The notes under the pieces: generated by a model
What the model saw: the letters and a program-made list of their open reading frames with translations, nothing else
Told to the model about the DNA's origin: nothing
The model's database searches: none
NCBI GenBank assembly: GCA_943788935.1
Contig: CALSSE010000002.1
Coordinates: 1-64,000 of the forward strand
Direction: 5' to 3'
DNA length: 64,000 nucleotides
From: an uncultured bacterium
GTDB taxonomy: Bacteria; Myxococcota_A; Bradymonadia; UBA7976; VGTA01
Translations under genes and position numbers: made by a program
In this document: positions 1 through 8,116 of the stretch, in pieces
Position numbering within the stretch: position 1 is the stretch's first letter
How the letters are laid out: each line of letters opens with the position of its first letter

Positions 1-13
1 TTGATCTCAGTAG

Positions 14-73
14 GATTTCATTTCCTCTTGAATATAAACTTAGCACTTCATTTCTTCTTGACCTTAGACTTAT
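14..73. repeat. imperfect 30-bp tandem repeat
   Basis: Two adjacent copies of about 30 bp share the pattern of TTCATTTC, CTCTTGA or TTCTTGA, then an AAACTTAG or TAGACTTA end (about 14-43 and 44-73). They lie directly in front of the first lipoprotein gene. The function is unknown, and a small recent duplication is the simplest reading. Confidence 0.5.
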
Positions 74-119
74 GATGAATTCAAATCCAAAGGACTCCAT
101 TTACTTAGAGGATAAAGTT

Positions 120-554
120 ATGAGATCCCCCTCCTATTTCTACGCGCTCGTACCAGCGCTTTTGATGCTCTCTGCGTGTGCTCAAATCCATCACGTCCAA
201 ATAGGATCAATCGATAATACGGCGAATGGTATTCCAATTGAAGTGGTCGTGAAGACCGTCGGTGTTGACGCTGCAAAGGTGGTGAGAACCGCCGAGAATA
301 TTAGCCAATTTGGTAAGAAGAAGAAGAAGAATAACAAAGCTTCTAATATTGTTGCGATGTTTCAGATGGGTCCCAAGACTGGAGCCCCGATATATGATGA
401 GGTTTGGGGAGAGAAATTGATGACCGAACTTCATCTCAAATGTCCTACTGCAAAGTTGAAAAATATTCATTCAATACGAACAGCAACTGACTATGCGGGC
501 TCGGGGATTACTCAAGAGACGGTGATTATTCGCGCTTTATGTATCAGAAATTAG
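120..554 (+). CDS. small predicted lipoprotein, unknown function
   Basis: The product is a small exported lipoprotein of about 144 residues. The N-terminus MRSPSYFYALVPALLMLSAC is a lipoprotein signal peptide ending in the lipobox LSAC. I chose the ATG at 120 because AGAGGA sits about eight bases upstream and the signal peptide begins there; an ATG at 72 would add 16 polar residues. The body has a Lys-rich stretch (KKKKKNNK), an LHLKCPTAKLKNI segment and a Cys near the C-terminus. The L-x-x-KCP and terminal-Cys pattern is shared with the next two genes, so the three look like diverged paralogues. The family is not recognised with confidence; a TRL-like lipoprotein is a possibility. Confidence 0.7.
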   Translation: MRSPSYFYALVPALLMLSACAQIHHVQIGSIDNTANGIPIEVVVKTVGVDAAKVVRTAENISQFGKKKKKNNKASNIVAMFQMGPKTGAPIYDEVWGEKLMTELHLKCPTAKLKNIHSIRTATDYAGSGITQETVIIRALCIRN

Positions 555-592
555 ACCTTAAAATTACTAGAAACTCATAAGAAGGAAAAGCA

Positions 593-904
593 ATGATCAA
601 AAAAACAGCTCTATTAATGTGTCTTAGTCTCCCTCTAATGACTAGCGCTTGCGTGAGCGTTAAATCAGTAAGTCTCACCTCAGTGCCTACCGAACGTCAA
701 AATGTCATTCAAGCAGAGGGCTCTCGTTTCTTATTTTTCGGTCTTTCTTTCAGTTCAAAGTTTATTGATCAGGCGATCGATGAACTCAGCAGCAAGTGTC
801 CCAATGGTAAAGTAGAGGGCGTTCTCACTAAGCATGAAAACGTGAACTACTTTTTAGGCTTATTTGTAACAGAGAGAGTCATCGCTAAAGGATTCTGCCG
901 ATGA
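593..904 (+). CDS. small predicted lipoprotein, unknown function
   Basis: A 103-residue protein with a lipoprotein signal peptide (lipobox MTSAC near residue 20). The mature part holds a hydrophobic SRFLFFGLSF segment, then IDELSSKCPNGKVEGVLTKH, and ends in a Cys (GFCR). A GAAGGAAAAGCA ribosome site precedes the ATG. It overlaps the following gene by four bases (ATGA), so the two are translationally coupled. The Cys pair (KCP and the terminal Cys) recurs in the neighbours and could form a disulfide in the periplasm. No function is assigned. Confidence 0.75.
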   Translation: MIKKTALLMCLSLPLMTSACVSVKSVSLTSVPTERQNVIQAEGSRFLFFGLSFSSKFIDQAIDELSSKCPNGKVEGVLTKHENVNYFLGLFVTERVIAKGFCR

Positions 905-1224
905 TTAAGAATATATGGTTGATACTTCTCTTCGGTTCATTAGCCCCGAGCTGTGCACACTCAGTTCATCTCATCCACACTAGCGATTTTGACGGGGCTG
1001 TCCCTTATGAGCAGGGCGTCCCTGTGATAGGTGAGGGCAGCCAAGGGGTGATCTTAGGCTTTGTGACTCAGAGTGATTATGTGGATGACGCTTATAATAA
1101 TCTCCTCAATCAGTGCGATGGTCGGGTCACCGGAATCACGACTAAGTACTCAACAGAGCTAGGTTTTATGAGTTGGACGAATATCGTGCGAATGGAAGGA
1201 CTCTGCGTTAGCTCATCCAAGTGA
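901..1224 (+). CDS. small predicted lipoprotein, unknown function
   Basis: A 107-residue protein starting within the stop codon of the previous gene (ATGA overlap). The signal peptide ends in LAPSCAHS, a lipobox-like site. The mature part repeats the neighbour's layout: a GVILGF hydrophobic turn, then LLNQCDGRVTGITTKY, then a near-terminal Cys (GLCVSSSK). The similarity of layout and the coupling suggest duplicated lipoproteins acting together in the envelope. What they do is not visible from sequence. Confidence 0.72.
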   Translation: MIKNIWLILLFGSLAPSCAHSVHLIHTSDFDGAVPYEQGVPVIGEGSQGVILGFVTQSDYVDDAYNNLLNQCDGRVTGITTKYSTELGFMSWTNIVRMEGLCVSSSK

Positions 1225-1308
1225 GGTGAGATTGATTGTGCGAGCGACGACAAAGTTAATCCATGCATCTATGTCCTGATGACTCAACTGCATCAGGAAA
1301 GAGGTGTT

Positions 1309-1881
1309 GTGCTCAAAGATATTAGAATCATGTGGCTTGTACTGAGTATAGCGATCCTCTGCTTGATCGGTTTATTACCCTATTACCAGCTTCTTCCTTA
1401 TTTGTGGTGGCGTTATATTCATATTCTTAGCGCTGCTCTATATTCTGGAGTCGTTGTCATTTCGGCATTATTTGAGTGGAAACTCTCGAGTAGGTCTCAT
1501 CTGAACCTCTTTTTAAGTTATAGCGAGCAGGTGGCTTCAATGGACAAAGTCTTGATCACCTCGTGCGTAAGCTCGCTATTAATCTCAGCGATCGCTCTAC
1601 TCAACTATCGCGGTCTCTCACTTTGGCTTATGGGTGATTGGCCTCTATGGGCGTTTAGCTCTTTCACTGTCCTTAGTATGACAGGATTATTGTGGGCCAT
1701 CTTTGATGTGCGAACTCAACATGAGATTAAGGTTCTCGCAAACCGATTATCTGAAGACTCAATGAGTGATGATCTGCAGAGAGAGCTGAAACGACTACTG
1801 ACCATACGCCATTACATTAACCTCTTCTCGGTGAGTACCATCCCAGTTTTGTATTTCATCATGGTGTTTAAGCCCATTTGA
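1309..1881 (+). CDS. DUF2269-like integral membrane protein
   Basis: A protein of about 190 residues with roughly five predicted membrane helices. The second begins WWRYIHILSAALYSGV, which resembles the His-containing first helix of the DUF2269/predicted-integral-membrane family. I prefer the GTG at 1309 because AGGAAAGAGG lies just upstream; an ATG at 1279 in the same frame lacks a clear ribosome site. It follows the lipoprotein trio by about 85 bp and precedes the carotenoid genes by 180 bp, so membership of either group is uncertain. The family function is unknown; a heme-linked role is sometimes suspected from the conserved His but is not shown here. Confidence 0.65.
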   Translation: MLKDIRIMWLVLSIAILCLIGLLPYYQLLPYLWWRYIHILSAALYSGVVVISALFEWKLSSRSHLNLFLSYSEQVASMDKVLITSCVSSLLISAIALLNYRGLSLWLMGDWPLWAFSSFTVLSMTGLLWAIFDVRTQHEIKVLANRLSEDSMSDDLQRELKRLLTIRHYINLFSVSTIPVLYFIMVFKPI

Positions 1882-2063
1882 CTGATTTCCTATGACCCAA
1901 AAGTCACAGGTTATGGGAATCATATTATGAACTGATCAACGAATCTTTTCTCCTCACCAGAGACTCTATTAACTAGTGTACTTTATTGCGCGATAACCCA
2001 TATATAGACGTGTGTCTAATTGAACGGTTTTATTCGCGTCCACGGTAAGCGAGAAGAAGCTGT

Positions 2064-3149
2064 ATGTTGACACCATGGGTCCATATTATCGGTGCTGGCG
2101 TCTCGGGGCTCTCTCTCGCTGTCGCTTTAGCTCAGCGTGGGAGTCTGCCAGGGGAAGTGTTGATTAGTGATCCATATCTTGACCAGGATCGGAGTCAGAC
2201 CTTCTGTTTTTGGTATAAAGAAACAGAGAGAGAGCTCTTGAAGCCGGAGCGCTCTTGGAGTCAGTGGAGCTTCTCTACAACAGGTTCAACCTCTACTCCA
2301 CTCTCTCATCTACATATCGGAGAAAAATATCAATACGGGATGGTATCTGGTGATTCTTTTCGCCGTCGATCACTCAAGCTACTCAAGTCACATCCACAAG
2401 TTAGATTCTCCAAAGAGCGAGTGACTCATCGAGACCAAGGACCGCATGTCTTTGATTCTCGACCGCTCCATCGTGACTCTTATTATATTCAACAGAGTTT
2501 TGTGGGTTTTGAGCTGCGTTGCCAACATGATTATCCACTCAATCGAGTAGCCCTCATGGAAGAGATGACCCATGACTTTGGAGGTTTGAGGTTTAAGTAC
2601 GTACTGCCCCTCAGTGAAGATAAGCTCTTAATAGAGTATACCGTCTTTACCATTGAAAAGCTCTCCCTTGATGATCTAGAGGCTTTTGGACAAGAGGCTC
2701 TTGAACAAGAATCACTGGGTGATTGGGTGATCGAGAGAGTGGAGAGAGCACACATCCCAATGGGGATCAAACAGAGCACAGAAATGTCTCACTTAGGTAT
2801 TCCAATAGGAACGAGAGCGGGAATGGCCCGAGACTCTACCGGCTATGGCTTTGTAGAGATGCATAAATGGGCTCAAGAGGCAGCCAACACTCTAATCGAT
2901 AGGAATGCCGCCCTTCGATTTAATACCCCACGGATTCGTTCGTGGATGGACTCCTGTCTCCTCAAGTTAATCGAACACCGTCCTGAGCTCACCCCCGAAC
3001 TGTTTATGACGCTCGCTACTAAATTGAGCGGTGATCGCTTCGCGAGTTTTATGATGAGTTGTCATCTAAGCGATGCTAGTCAGATGATGTTAGTCTCACC
3101 AAAGAGACCATTCATCATGGCAGCGCTAGGGAAGACAGAATGGATCTAG
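2064..3149 (+). CDS. crtY: lycopene beta-cyclase CrtY
   Basis: This is a flavoprotein that cyclises the psi ends of lycopene to beta-ionone rings (gamma-carotene, then beta-carotene). Visible features are the N-terminal dinucleotide-binding motif IIGAGVSGLSLAVAL, the early DQDRSQTFCFW segment typical of CrtY, and the central PIGTRAGMARDSTGYGF signature. The length of 361 residues is close to the usual 380 or so. GAGAAGAAG precedes the ATG. The last ten bases overlap blh, so the two are coupled, and crtZ follows. In this island CrtY has to supply beta-carotene for retinal. It may also make monocyclic intermediates that CrtC/CrtD act upon. Confidence 0.92.
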   Translation: MLTPWVHIIGAGVSGLSLAVALAQRGSLPGEVLISDPYLDQDRSQTFCFWYKETERELLKPERSWSQWSFSTTGSTSTPLSHLHIGEKYQYGMVSGDSFRRRSLKLLKSHPQVRFSKERVTHRDQGPHVFDSRPLHRDSYYIQQSFVGFELRCQHDYPLNRVALMEEMTHDFGGLRFKYVLPLSEDKLLIEYTVFTIEKLSLDDLEAFGQEALEQESLGDWVIERVERAHIPMGIKQSTEMSHLGIPIGTRAGMARDSTGYGFVEMHKWAQEAANTLIDRNAALRFNTPRIRSWMDSCLLKLIEHRPELTPELFMTLATKLSGDRFASFMMSCHLSDASQMMLVSPKRPFIMAALGKTEWI

Positions 3150-3925
3150 AGCTCTTATTTGCTAGTGTTTTGGTCTGTATCTTTGGATTGCCCCATGGTG
3201 CCCTCGATCCGATCTTGGCTTATCGCTTACGCGTCTTCACGACACTACGCGGTGGTATCACTTTTCACATTGTATACCTCTTGATCTGTGGACTTGGTCT
3301 CCGCTTGTGGTTCTATGCTCCCCTTACCTCTCTTTGGGTGTTTATAGGTTATTCTGCGCTTCACTTTGGTCGTGATTGGTCAGCGATCGCGCTCGGTGGC
3401 TTGCCTTATGGCCTGCTAGTGCTTGGATCGCCTATGTTGTTTCACGGAGAGGAGGTGAGAGGCATCTTTGAGATTATTACTTTTGGTGGAGATGGATCAT
3501 CACTGGTTACTCTGATGTCTTTCTCTCCGATGACGATGCTTTGGGTTCTGATTAAGGGACCAATGAGAGTGTCACAGTTGTGGTTAGAAGTGATCGGCTT
3601 ATTGGTGCTGTCCTATCTTCTTAACCCGCTCACTTATTTTTTACTCTATTTCTGTGGTTTACATAGCCCTAAACACCTCTTTAAAGAGTATTTAGCTCTC
3701 CATAACTCACAGCGTCGAGTCGCATTGGGGGTGATGTTAGTCATCACTACCCTTACTGTGGTCTTAGTGGCGACCTTTGGCTTTACCGTGAGAGAAGAGA
3801 TTTCCTCTTGGGACCACTTCGCCTATCAGTCGATCTTCATTGGCTTGGCGGTCTTAACTGTTCCCCATATGCTCCTCATTGAGGCTCTTCAAGCGCAACC
3901 AAGGTCCTCATTAGGGCATCATTAA
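3140..3925 (+). CDS. blh: Brp/Blh-family beta-carotene 15,15'-dioxygenase
   Basis: The enzyme cleaves beta-carotene symmetrically into two retinal molecules, the rhodopsin chromophore. It is a membrane protein of 261 residues with the Blh His signatures: FGLPHGALDPI near residue 18, SALHFGRDW near 73, FCGLHSPKHLF near 176 and TVPHMLLIE near the C-terminus. These His residues bind the catalytic iron in the family. The start overlaps the end of crtY by ten bases. Finding blh between crtY and crtZ, and a rhodopsin gene 9 kb away in the same island, gives a complete retinal supply line. Confidence 0.93.
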   Translation: MDLELLFASVLVCIFGLPHGALDPILAYRLRVFTTLRGGITFHIVYLLICGLGLRLWFYAPLTSLWVFIGYSALHFGRDWSAIALGGLPYGLLVLGSPMLFHGEEVRGIFEIITFGGDGSSLVTLMSFSPMTMLWVLIKGPMRVSQLWLEVIGLLVLSYLLNPLTYFLLYFCGLHSPKHLFKEYLALHNSQRRVALGVMLVITTLTVVLVATFGFTVREEISSWDHFAYQSIFIGLAVLTVPHMLLIEALQAQPRSSLGHH

Positions 3926-3978
3926 GGCGGTTAGCTAGTTTTCAATAGCTTAAGCGATCTTGATCAAGAGGAGGCTCT

Positions 3979-4491
3979 ATGTGGAGTCAAACATATTTTT
4001 GGTTTACTTGGCTAGCGGTCGCTTGTTTTATGGAATTTTGGGCGATGATACTACATGGGGCTCTATGGCATGGCCCATGGTGGGTGACCCATAAGTCTCA
4101 CCATGAGGCTCGGAGAGGGTCGTTTGAGTTTAATGATATATTCGCACTGTTTCATGCCATCTTGGCGACTACTTTGATCGTATATGGCTTTGAGTCTGGT
4201 GATTCGATTTCTTCTCATCTTTGTGTCGCCGCAGGTTTTGGGATGACAACCTTTGGGATGGCTTATTTTTTAGTTCATGATGGCTTTATACATGAGCGTC
4301 TCCCTGTCTCCTTTCTCTCTAGATTCGCCTACATACGTCGGGTAAAAAACGCACACAAGGTCCACCATAGACGCGAGCATCAACATCCTTATGGTCTTTT
4401 TCTTGGCGAGTATGAGCTACGGTGGCATAAGCGACGAGGGGTCGCTATGCGGGAGAGATCAAGCGGTGATCATCAAATGAGCGAGAGATGA
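3979..4491 (+). CDS. crtZ: beta-carotene hydroxylase CrtZ
   Basis: A non-heme di-iron membrane hydroxylase of 170 residues that adds 3-OH groups to beta rings (beta-cryptoxanthin, zeaxanthin). The His clusters of the fatty-acid-hydroxylase superfamily are all present: HGALWH at 26-31, HKSHH at 38-42, LVHDGFIHER near 99, and AHKVHHRREHQHPYG near 130. A strong AAGAGGAGG site precedes the ATG. It is third in the crtY-blh-crtZ run after a 53-bp gap. Its product class (3-hydroxylated xanthophylls) is the one known to serve as antenna for fenestrated rhodopsin pumps, which makes its presence next to this rhodopsin meaningful. Confidence 0.93.
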   Translation: MWSQTYFWFTWLAVACFMEFWAMILHGALWHGPWWVTHKSHHEARRGSFEFNDIFALFHAILATTLIVYGFESGDSISSHLCVAAGFGMTTFGMAYFLVHDGFIHERLPVSFLSRFAYIRRVKNAHKVHHRREHQHPYGLFLGEYELRWHKRRGVAMRERSSGDHQMSER

Positions 4492-4525
4492 CTACTTGTG
4501 GCTAGCGGATAGGAGAAGAGAATCG

Positions 4526-5323
4526 CTAAGACGCTAGGTTCATTCTCTCTTGGCGTGGGCTCTCGATTAGGCTCTTAAGATGAGTAGGGAGCATACCCGC
4601 TGAACCTAGGATTTTGAACCTCGCGAAGAGCTCTTCTGAGTACCAACCGACCTGTCGCGTTCTCTTGACTACTGCCTTATGATCAGCGCTAGAGTAAGCG
4701 AAGTTCTTCATGGCGGCTTCGCTCTCCCACACTGAGATGGTCGCCTGTTGAATAAGGGGAAGCTCACCGACACCCGCAGCGAATACGCAACCGCTGACCC
4801 CCTCCATAGACTGGCTTACCCGAGGGACGTCTCGCCAAAAACGGTAGAGCTTAGAGCTCTTAATCCGCGCGCGGGTCAAAATCGCTACCGCTTGCTCCGG
4901 CTGAGGTTTATTGACTTGATTGGCTACAAAAGGTGACCGTCGATCCCATTGCCCATGAGCCATGAAAGGTTTTAAGAAGAGTGACCACTCTGTAGATTGA
5001 TGTCGCCTTAAACGTAACATCGCTTTGCACTGGCTGTTGAGATCTAAAAATTCATCCGCAAACTTTCGGTGACTCCACACCGTTAAAGAGAAGTATCGCC
5101 CCCAATGAGGCCATACGCTAAAGCCTCCTCCCCCGCCGCTGCCGAGCATCTTAGAGAAGAGTAACCCTGGGGTCTCCTTAAAGAGACGGGGAGCGAGACC
5201 CATGTTTCTAAAACCTTGCCATCTTTGGTAAGAAGTTTGATACAAGTGACACGTTAAAAGTGTCACCTGCTCATTCTCTGTATATAGCATCTCTTCGCTG
5301 TCTGTAGAGATAAGCTCAGGCAT
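4526..5323 (-). CDS. crtA: CrtA-like (spheroidene monooxygenase family) carotenoid ketolase
   Basis: A 265-residue protein of the spheroidene monooxygenase family, recognisable from MGLAPRLFKETPGLLFSK followed by a Gly-rich LGSGGGGGFSVWP loop and a WSHRKFADEFLD segment. Family members oxidise C-2 of acyclic carotenoid ends to a keto group; relatives in other phyla act at ring C-4. AAAGGACCGATT ahead of the ATG is a good ribosome site. It is the last gene of the leftward crtI-crtE-crtB-crtD-crtC-crtA series, 42 bp after crtC, which favours a role on the 1-hydroxy, 3,4-didehydro end made by CrtC and CrtD. The exact regiospecificity cannot be read from sequence. Confidence 0.82.
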   Translation of the reverse strand: MPELISTDSEEMLYTENEQVTLLTCHLYQTSYQRWQGFRNMGLAPRLFKETPGLLFSKMLGSGGGGGFSVWPHWGRYFSLTVWSHRKFADEFLDLNSQCKAMLRLRRHQSTEWSLFLKPFMAHGQWDRRSPFVANQVNKPQPEQAVAILTRARIKSSKLYRFWRDVPRVSQSMEGVSGCVFAAGVGELPLIQQATISVWESEAAMKNFAYSSADHKAVVKRTRQVGWYSEELFARFKILGSAGMLPTHLKSLIESPRQERMNLAS

Positions 5324-5365
5324 AATCGGTCCTTTGATAGGTCAATGATATTGACCATATGTCAC

Positions 5366-6514
5366 TTATAAACGTCGAATTCGAAAAGGGATCAGGAAGC
5401 GGACCCAAGGACTCTCAAAACGAGTGAGATCGAGTGATTCATGAATGGCGTAGGTCTCTTGTTGACACACCCTAGTCTGGATGACATCACGCGTATAAAA
5501 TGGTGAATCAACAAGATTTTTGATCACTTTGGCACCACTAGATCCACGATCAACGCGGGTGGGTCGTTGGACACCCCAAAACCCATGAGGGAGATCAAAG
5601 CTATCGAAATCACTGAGCTCGGTAATCTCACCTCCTCTGTGGTATAGCAAGGCTCGATGACAAGGAGGAGAGTTCTTCTCAACAGCGTCATACATGACCA
5701 ATGTGCCTCCCTCCACCTCAGCACGGCTCCATGTCCAAGATTGAAAAGCTGATTCTAATGAATCATCGCCCCAATTTGAGTCATGGTACGCATGACCAGT
5801 GAAACTAAGCGCAGGATGATCGAGCTCAACGGTGATTCTAGACGTAGGTGAGACGCCCATCCAATGATGATGTCCACTTTGATCAAGGCTCAGTGTCCGC
5901 TTAAACTGATCACCGAAGGTCACCTTGATTTCTCCCTCTATATGAGATGGCATATGCTGAAAGAACGGTTTACTTCTCTCTGATATCTTTATCGATAAGC
6001 CCTCTTGAGTATATTTAAAGTTACTGCCTCCAAGAGTGAGGCAATCCTCTTCACGATGGACTCTATCTCGCCATGATTGAGATCGCTTATCGCTATATTC
6101 AGAGAGACTCCATAGCTCTTTGGCGCCAAGTCTCTGTTCACCCCGAGGAGTGAGGGCGTGTAGTGCGAAGTTAAAAGCACAAAACTGCTCTGGGATGGCG
6201 ACCCTATCAATATGGTCTTTGAGGAGATCAGGTTGCCGTGCTCGATAGTAAGAAGGTGAGAAAACATGGCCAACAAAACCGATCACAGTGAGCGCAAAGT
6301 CTTGATCATCACTCACCGAGTCAAGATACCACCATTGGTAGCCATGAGGCGCTATTTTTCGATCAAAGCGGAGTCTCTGATCAATTGAGCAGCGGCGATG
6401 TTGCCGCTGATCGCTGCCATCGGTACTCCCGCTCCAGGATGTACGCTCCCTCCGGTTAGGTAGAGACCCTTGAGCTTGGTCTTGGCTCCCATACGTTTTA
6501 GGTTGCTGTCCCAT
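5366..6514 (-). CDS. crtC: carotenoid 1,2-hydratase CrtC
   Basis: This is a hydroxyneurosporene-synthase family protein that adds water across the C-1,2 double bond of an acyclic carotenoid end. The CrtC signature RFDRKIAPHGYQWWYLDS and the following FALTVIGFVGHVFSPSYY are clear. Conserved YHDSNWGDDS and FQSWTWSRAE lie mid-protein. The start is odd. The conserved domain begins right over the crtD stop codon, yet no ATG, GTG or TTG occurs in frame there. The nearest in-frame ATG is at 6514, 163 bases inside crtD, preceded by GGGAGAG about 12 bases upstream. An even earlier frame-start lies at 6655. I list 6514. The true start may be non-canonical and close to the crtD stop. Confidence 0.85.
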   Translation of the reverse strand: MGQQPKTYGSQDQAQGSLPNRRERTSWSGSTDGSDQRQHRRCSIDQRLRFDRKIAPHGYQWWYLDSVSDDQDFALTVIGFVGHVFSPSYYRARQPDLLKDHIDRVAIPEQFCAFNFALHALTPRGEQRLGAKELWSLSEYSDKRSQSWRDRVHREEDCLTLGGSNFKYTQEGLSIKISERSKPFFQHMPSHIEGEIKVTFGDQFKRTLSLDQSGHHHWMGVSPTSRITVELDHPALSFTGHAYHDSNWGDDSLESAFQSWTWSRAEVEGGTLVMYDAVEKNSPPCHRALLYHRGGEITELSDFDSFDLPHGFWGVQRPTRVDRGSSGAKVIKNLVDSPFYTRDVIQTRVCQQETYAIHESLDLTRFESPWVRFLIPFRIRRL

Positions 6515-8040
6515 CGTCGAGTCGCTCTCCCATAGATCGCTCCGCCGCTCGCTGGGAAACGTTCCGCCCACTTGGTCGGTGTTGTCCACTGTTGAATGAT
6601 GGGAGATGGAGTAACCTCCAGTTGCTTGAGGATGCGATTGACCGTGACTTGACATGTTAAGATCTCTTCAGGCTTAAGTGGAGAGTAGTCTGATCGTGCA
6701 GGTGCGTTCACTAGAGCGAAGAGCCGCTCATAATGTGGTGACACAGAGTCCGATACAGAGTCCGATACAGAGTCCGATACAGAGTGCCTAGACATTGGCG
6801 CTTCATCGATCGTGTTGTGTATGTCTAAAGGTGGCTGAGGATCACGCTTGATCTGATCTCCGCGATCTTGAGCACAAATGTAAACGGTAGGGTCACTCGG
6901 CAGATGCCCAGACTCTATATGTTCAAATTCTTCGCGATAATTATCACTAAACCAGACGTTATGATGAATGAGTGGAGCTTGACGCATATCAGCCATAGCG
7001 CACAAGGTGAGCGCAGACAGTGAACGCTCTCGCTTAGGATATGCTTTGACCGCTGTCTGTACTGATTCTCCGAGGAAACCAGAGGAGAGAGCTTGAACGT
7101 CACCATTAAAGATCACTTGAGAGCTCTTAAGTAGCCCCTCTCCTTTGATCCAAACGCCGGTAATACGACCATGATCGGAGTAAATATTACTGACGTCTAC
7201 ACCCGTTCGAACTTCGCCTCCGTGTTTAATGATGAGGTCTTGTAGAGCGTTCGCTAGAGCAAGTATCCCTCCTCTGACACGCCAAACACCATTCTGTTCT
7301 ACAGCGGCAATTAAGTTAAAGGTGCCCGGAGTCATAAAAGGATTATTCCCTGCGTATGTGGCATAACGCCCAAATAACTGTCGCAGGCGATCATCTTTGA
7401 AATATTGGGAGAGTGAGCGCCACATCTTTCTATGAACATCAGCTTTTAGCATACGAGGCAGCATAGACAGCCCCATTGTGGATACCATTTTAAGAGGAGA
7501 GGGCTTCTCAGAGTATATGAATATATCACTTACGCTCTGATAGATTTGATCGGCATACCGATGATAAAGAGTGAATCCATTCGCTTCTGAGCTTCCAGCG
7601 AAGTCTTTAATCGCCTGATAAGAGGCGTCAAAGTCGGTAAATAAGTCAAGCTGTGAACCATCTCTCCAAAAATGACGAGCGAGTACTTCAGCAGGCGTAA
7701 TATCGAGTCTCTCATAAAGGTTGGCCCCCGCGTCAGAGAAGAGCTCTTCAAAGATATGGATCATGGTCATGACTGTGGGACCACCATCGATAGACATGTT
7801 GATAGGCTCTTTACTAGTCACCGGATTCGCTAGACACTCGCTGAGGTCAATTTGATGTGCTTTACCCCCTACTGTGTCTGCGCGTTCGAGCACGATGGGT
7901 CGCAAACCCTTAATCGCGAGGCGGAGCGCTGCGGTCAGCCCTCCGATTCCACCACCAATAATCAGTGGTTTCTCCGAGGCCTTTGATGAGTGGCTCATGA
8001 ATATAGGAGTGGAAGAGGGGTGGTCGAAGAGTGTACTCAT
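6352..8040 (-). CDS. crtD: carotenoid 3,4-desaturase CrtD
   Basis: An FAD-dependent phytoene-desaturase-superfamily enzyme that introduces the C-3,4 double bond in 1-hydroxy-carotenoids. The N-terminal fold motif LIIGGGIGGLTAALRL is followed by a VLERADTVGGKA strand. The C-terminal signature LKGLYLTGGSVHPGAGVPMA identifies the Crt desaturase family. The gene lies directly upstream of and overlapping crtC, the usual pairing partner, which supports CrtD over a second CrtI. At 562 residues it is longer than usual, partly from a Ser/Asp-rich insert (residues about 419-432) encoded by a 12-bp tandem repeat. The start has GATGAGGATT upstream. Confidence 0.87.
   Translation of the reverse strand: MSTLFDHPSSTPIFMSHSSKASEKPLIIGGGIGGLTAALRLAIKGLRPIVLERADTVGGKAHQIDLSECLANPVTSKEPINMSIDGGPTVMTMIHIFEELFSDAGANLYERLDITPAEVLARHFWRDGSQLDLFTDFDASYQAIKDFAGSSEANGFTLYHRYADQIYQSVSDIFIYSEKPSPLKMVSTMGLSMLPRMLKADVHRKMWRSLSQYFKDDRLRQLFGRYATYAGNNPFMTPGTFNLIAAVEQNGVWRVRGGILALANALQDLIIKHGGEVRTGVDVSNIYSDHGRITGVWIKGEGLLKSSQVIFNGDVQALSSGFLGESVQTAVKAYPKRERSLSALTLCAMADMRQAPLIHHNVWFSDNYREEFEHIESGHLPSDPTVYICAQDRGDQIKRDPQPPLDIHNTIDEAPMSRHSVSDSVSDSVSDSVSPHYERLFALVNAPARSDYSPLKPEEILTCQVTVNRILKQLEVTPSPIIQQWTTPTKWAERFPASGGAIYGRATRRWDSNLKRMGAKTKLKGLYLTGGSVHPGAGVPMAAISGNIAAAQLIRDSALIEK
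6743..6785. repeat. 12-bp tandem repeat inside crtD
   Basis: Three full copies and one partial copy of ACAGAGTCCGAT. On the coding strand they give a repeated Asp-Ser-Val-Ser motif in a probable surface loop of CrtD. The unit is a multiple of three, so copy-number change would lengthen or shorten the loop without breaking the frame. Confidence 0.85.
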
Positions 8041-8116
8041 TGATCAATCCTCATCGTAGGTAATGTATGAAGGAATGATTGAGCGTTGGTTAAGAAAATT
8101 GATAAATACACAGTGT

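Noticed and set aside
4502..4537. CTAGCG/CGCTAG inverted repeat between crtZ and crtA
   Set aside because: Only six base pairs with a 24-base loop and no T-run; too weak to call a terminator.
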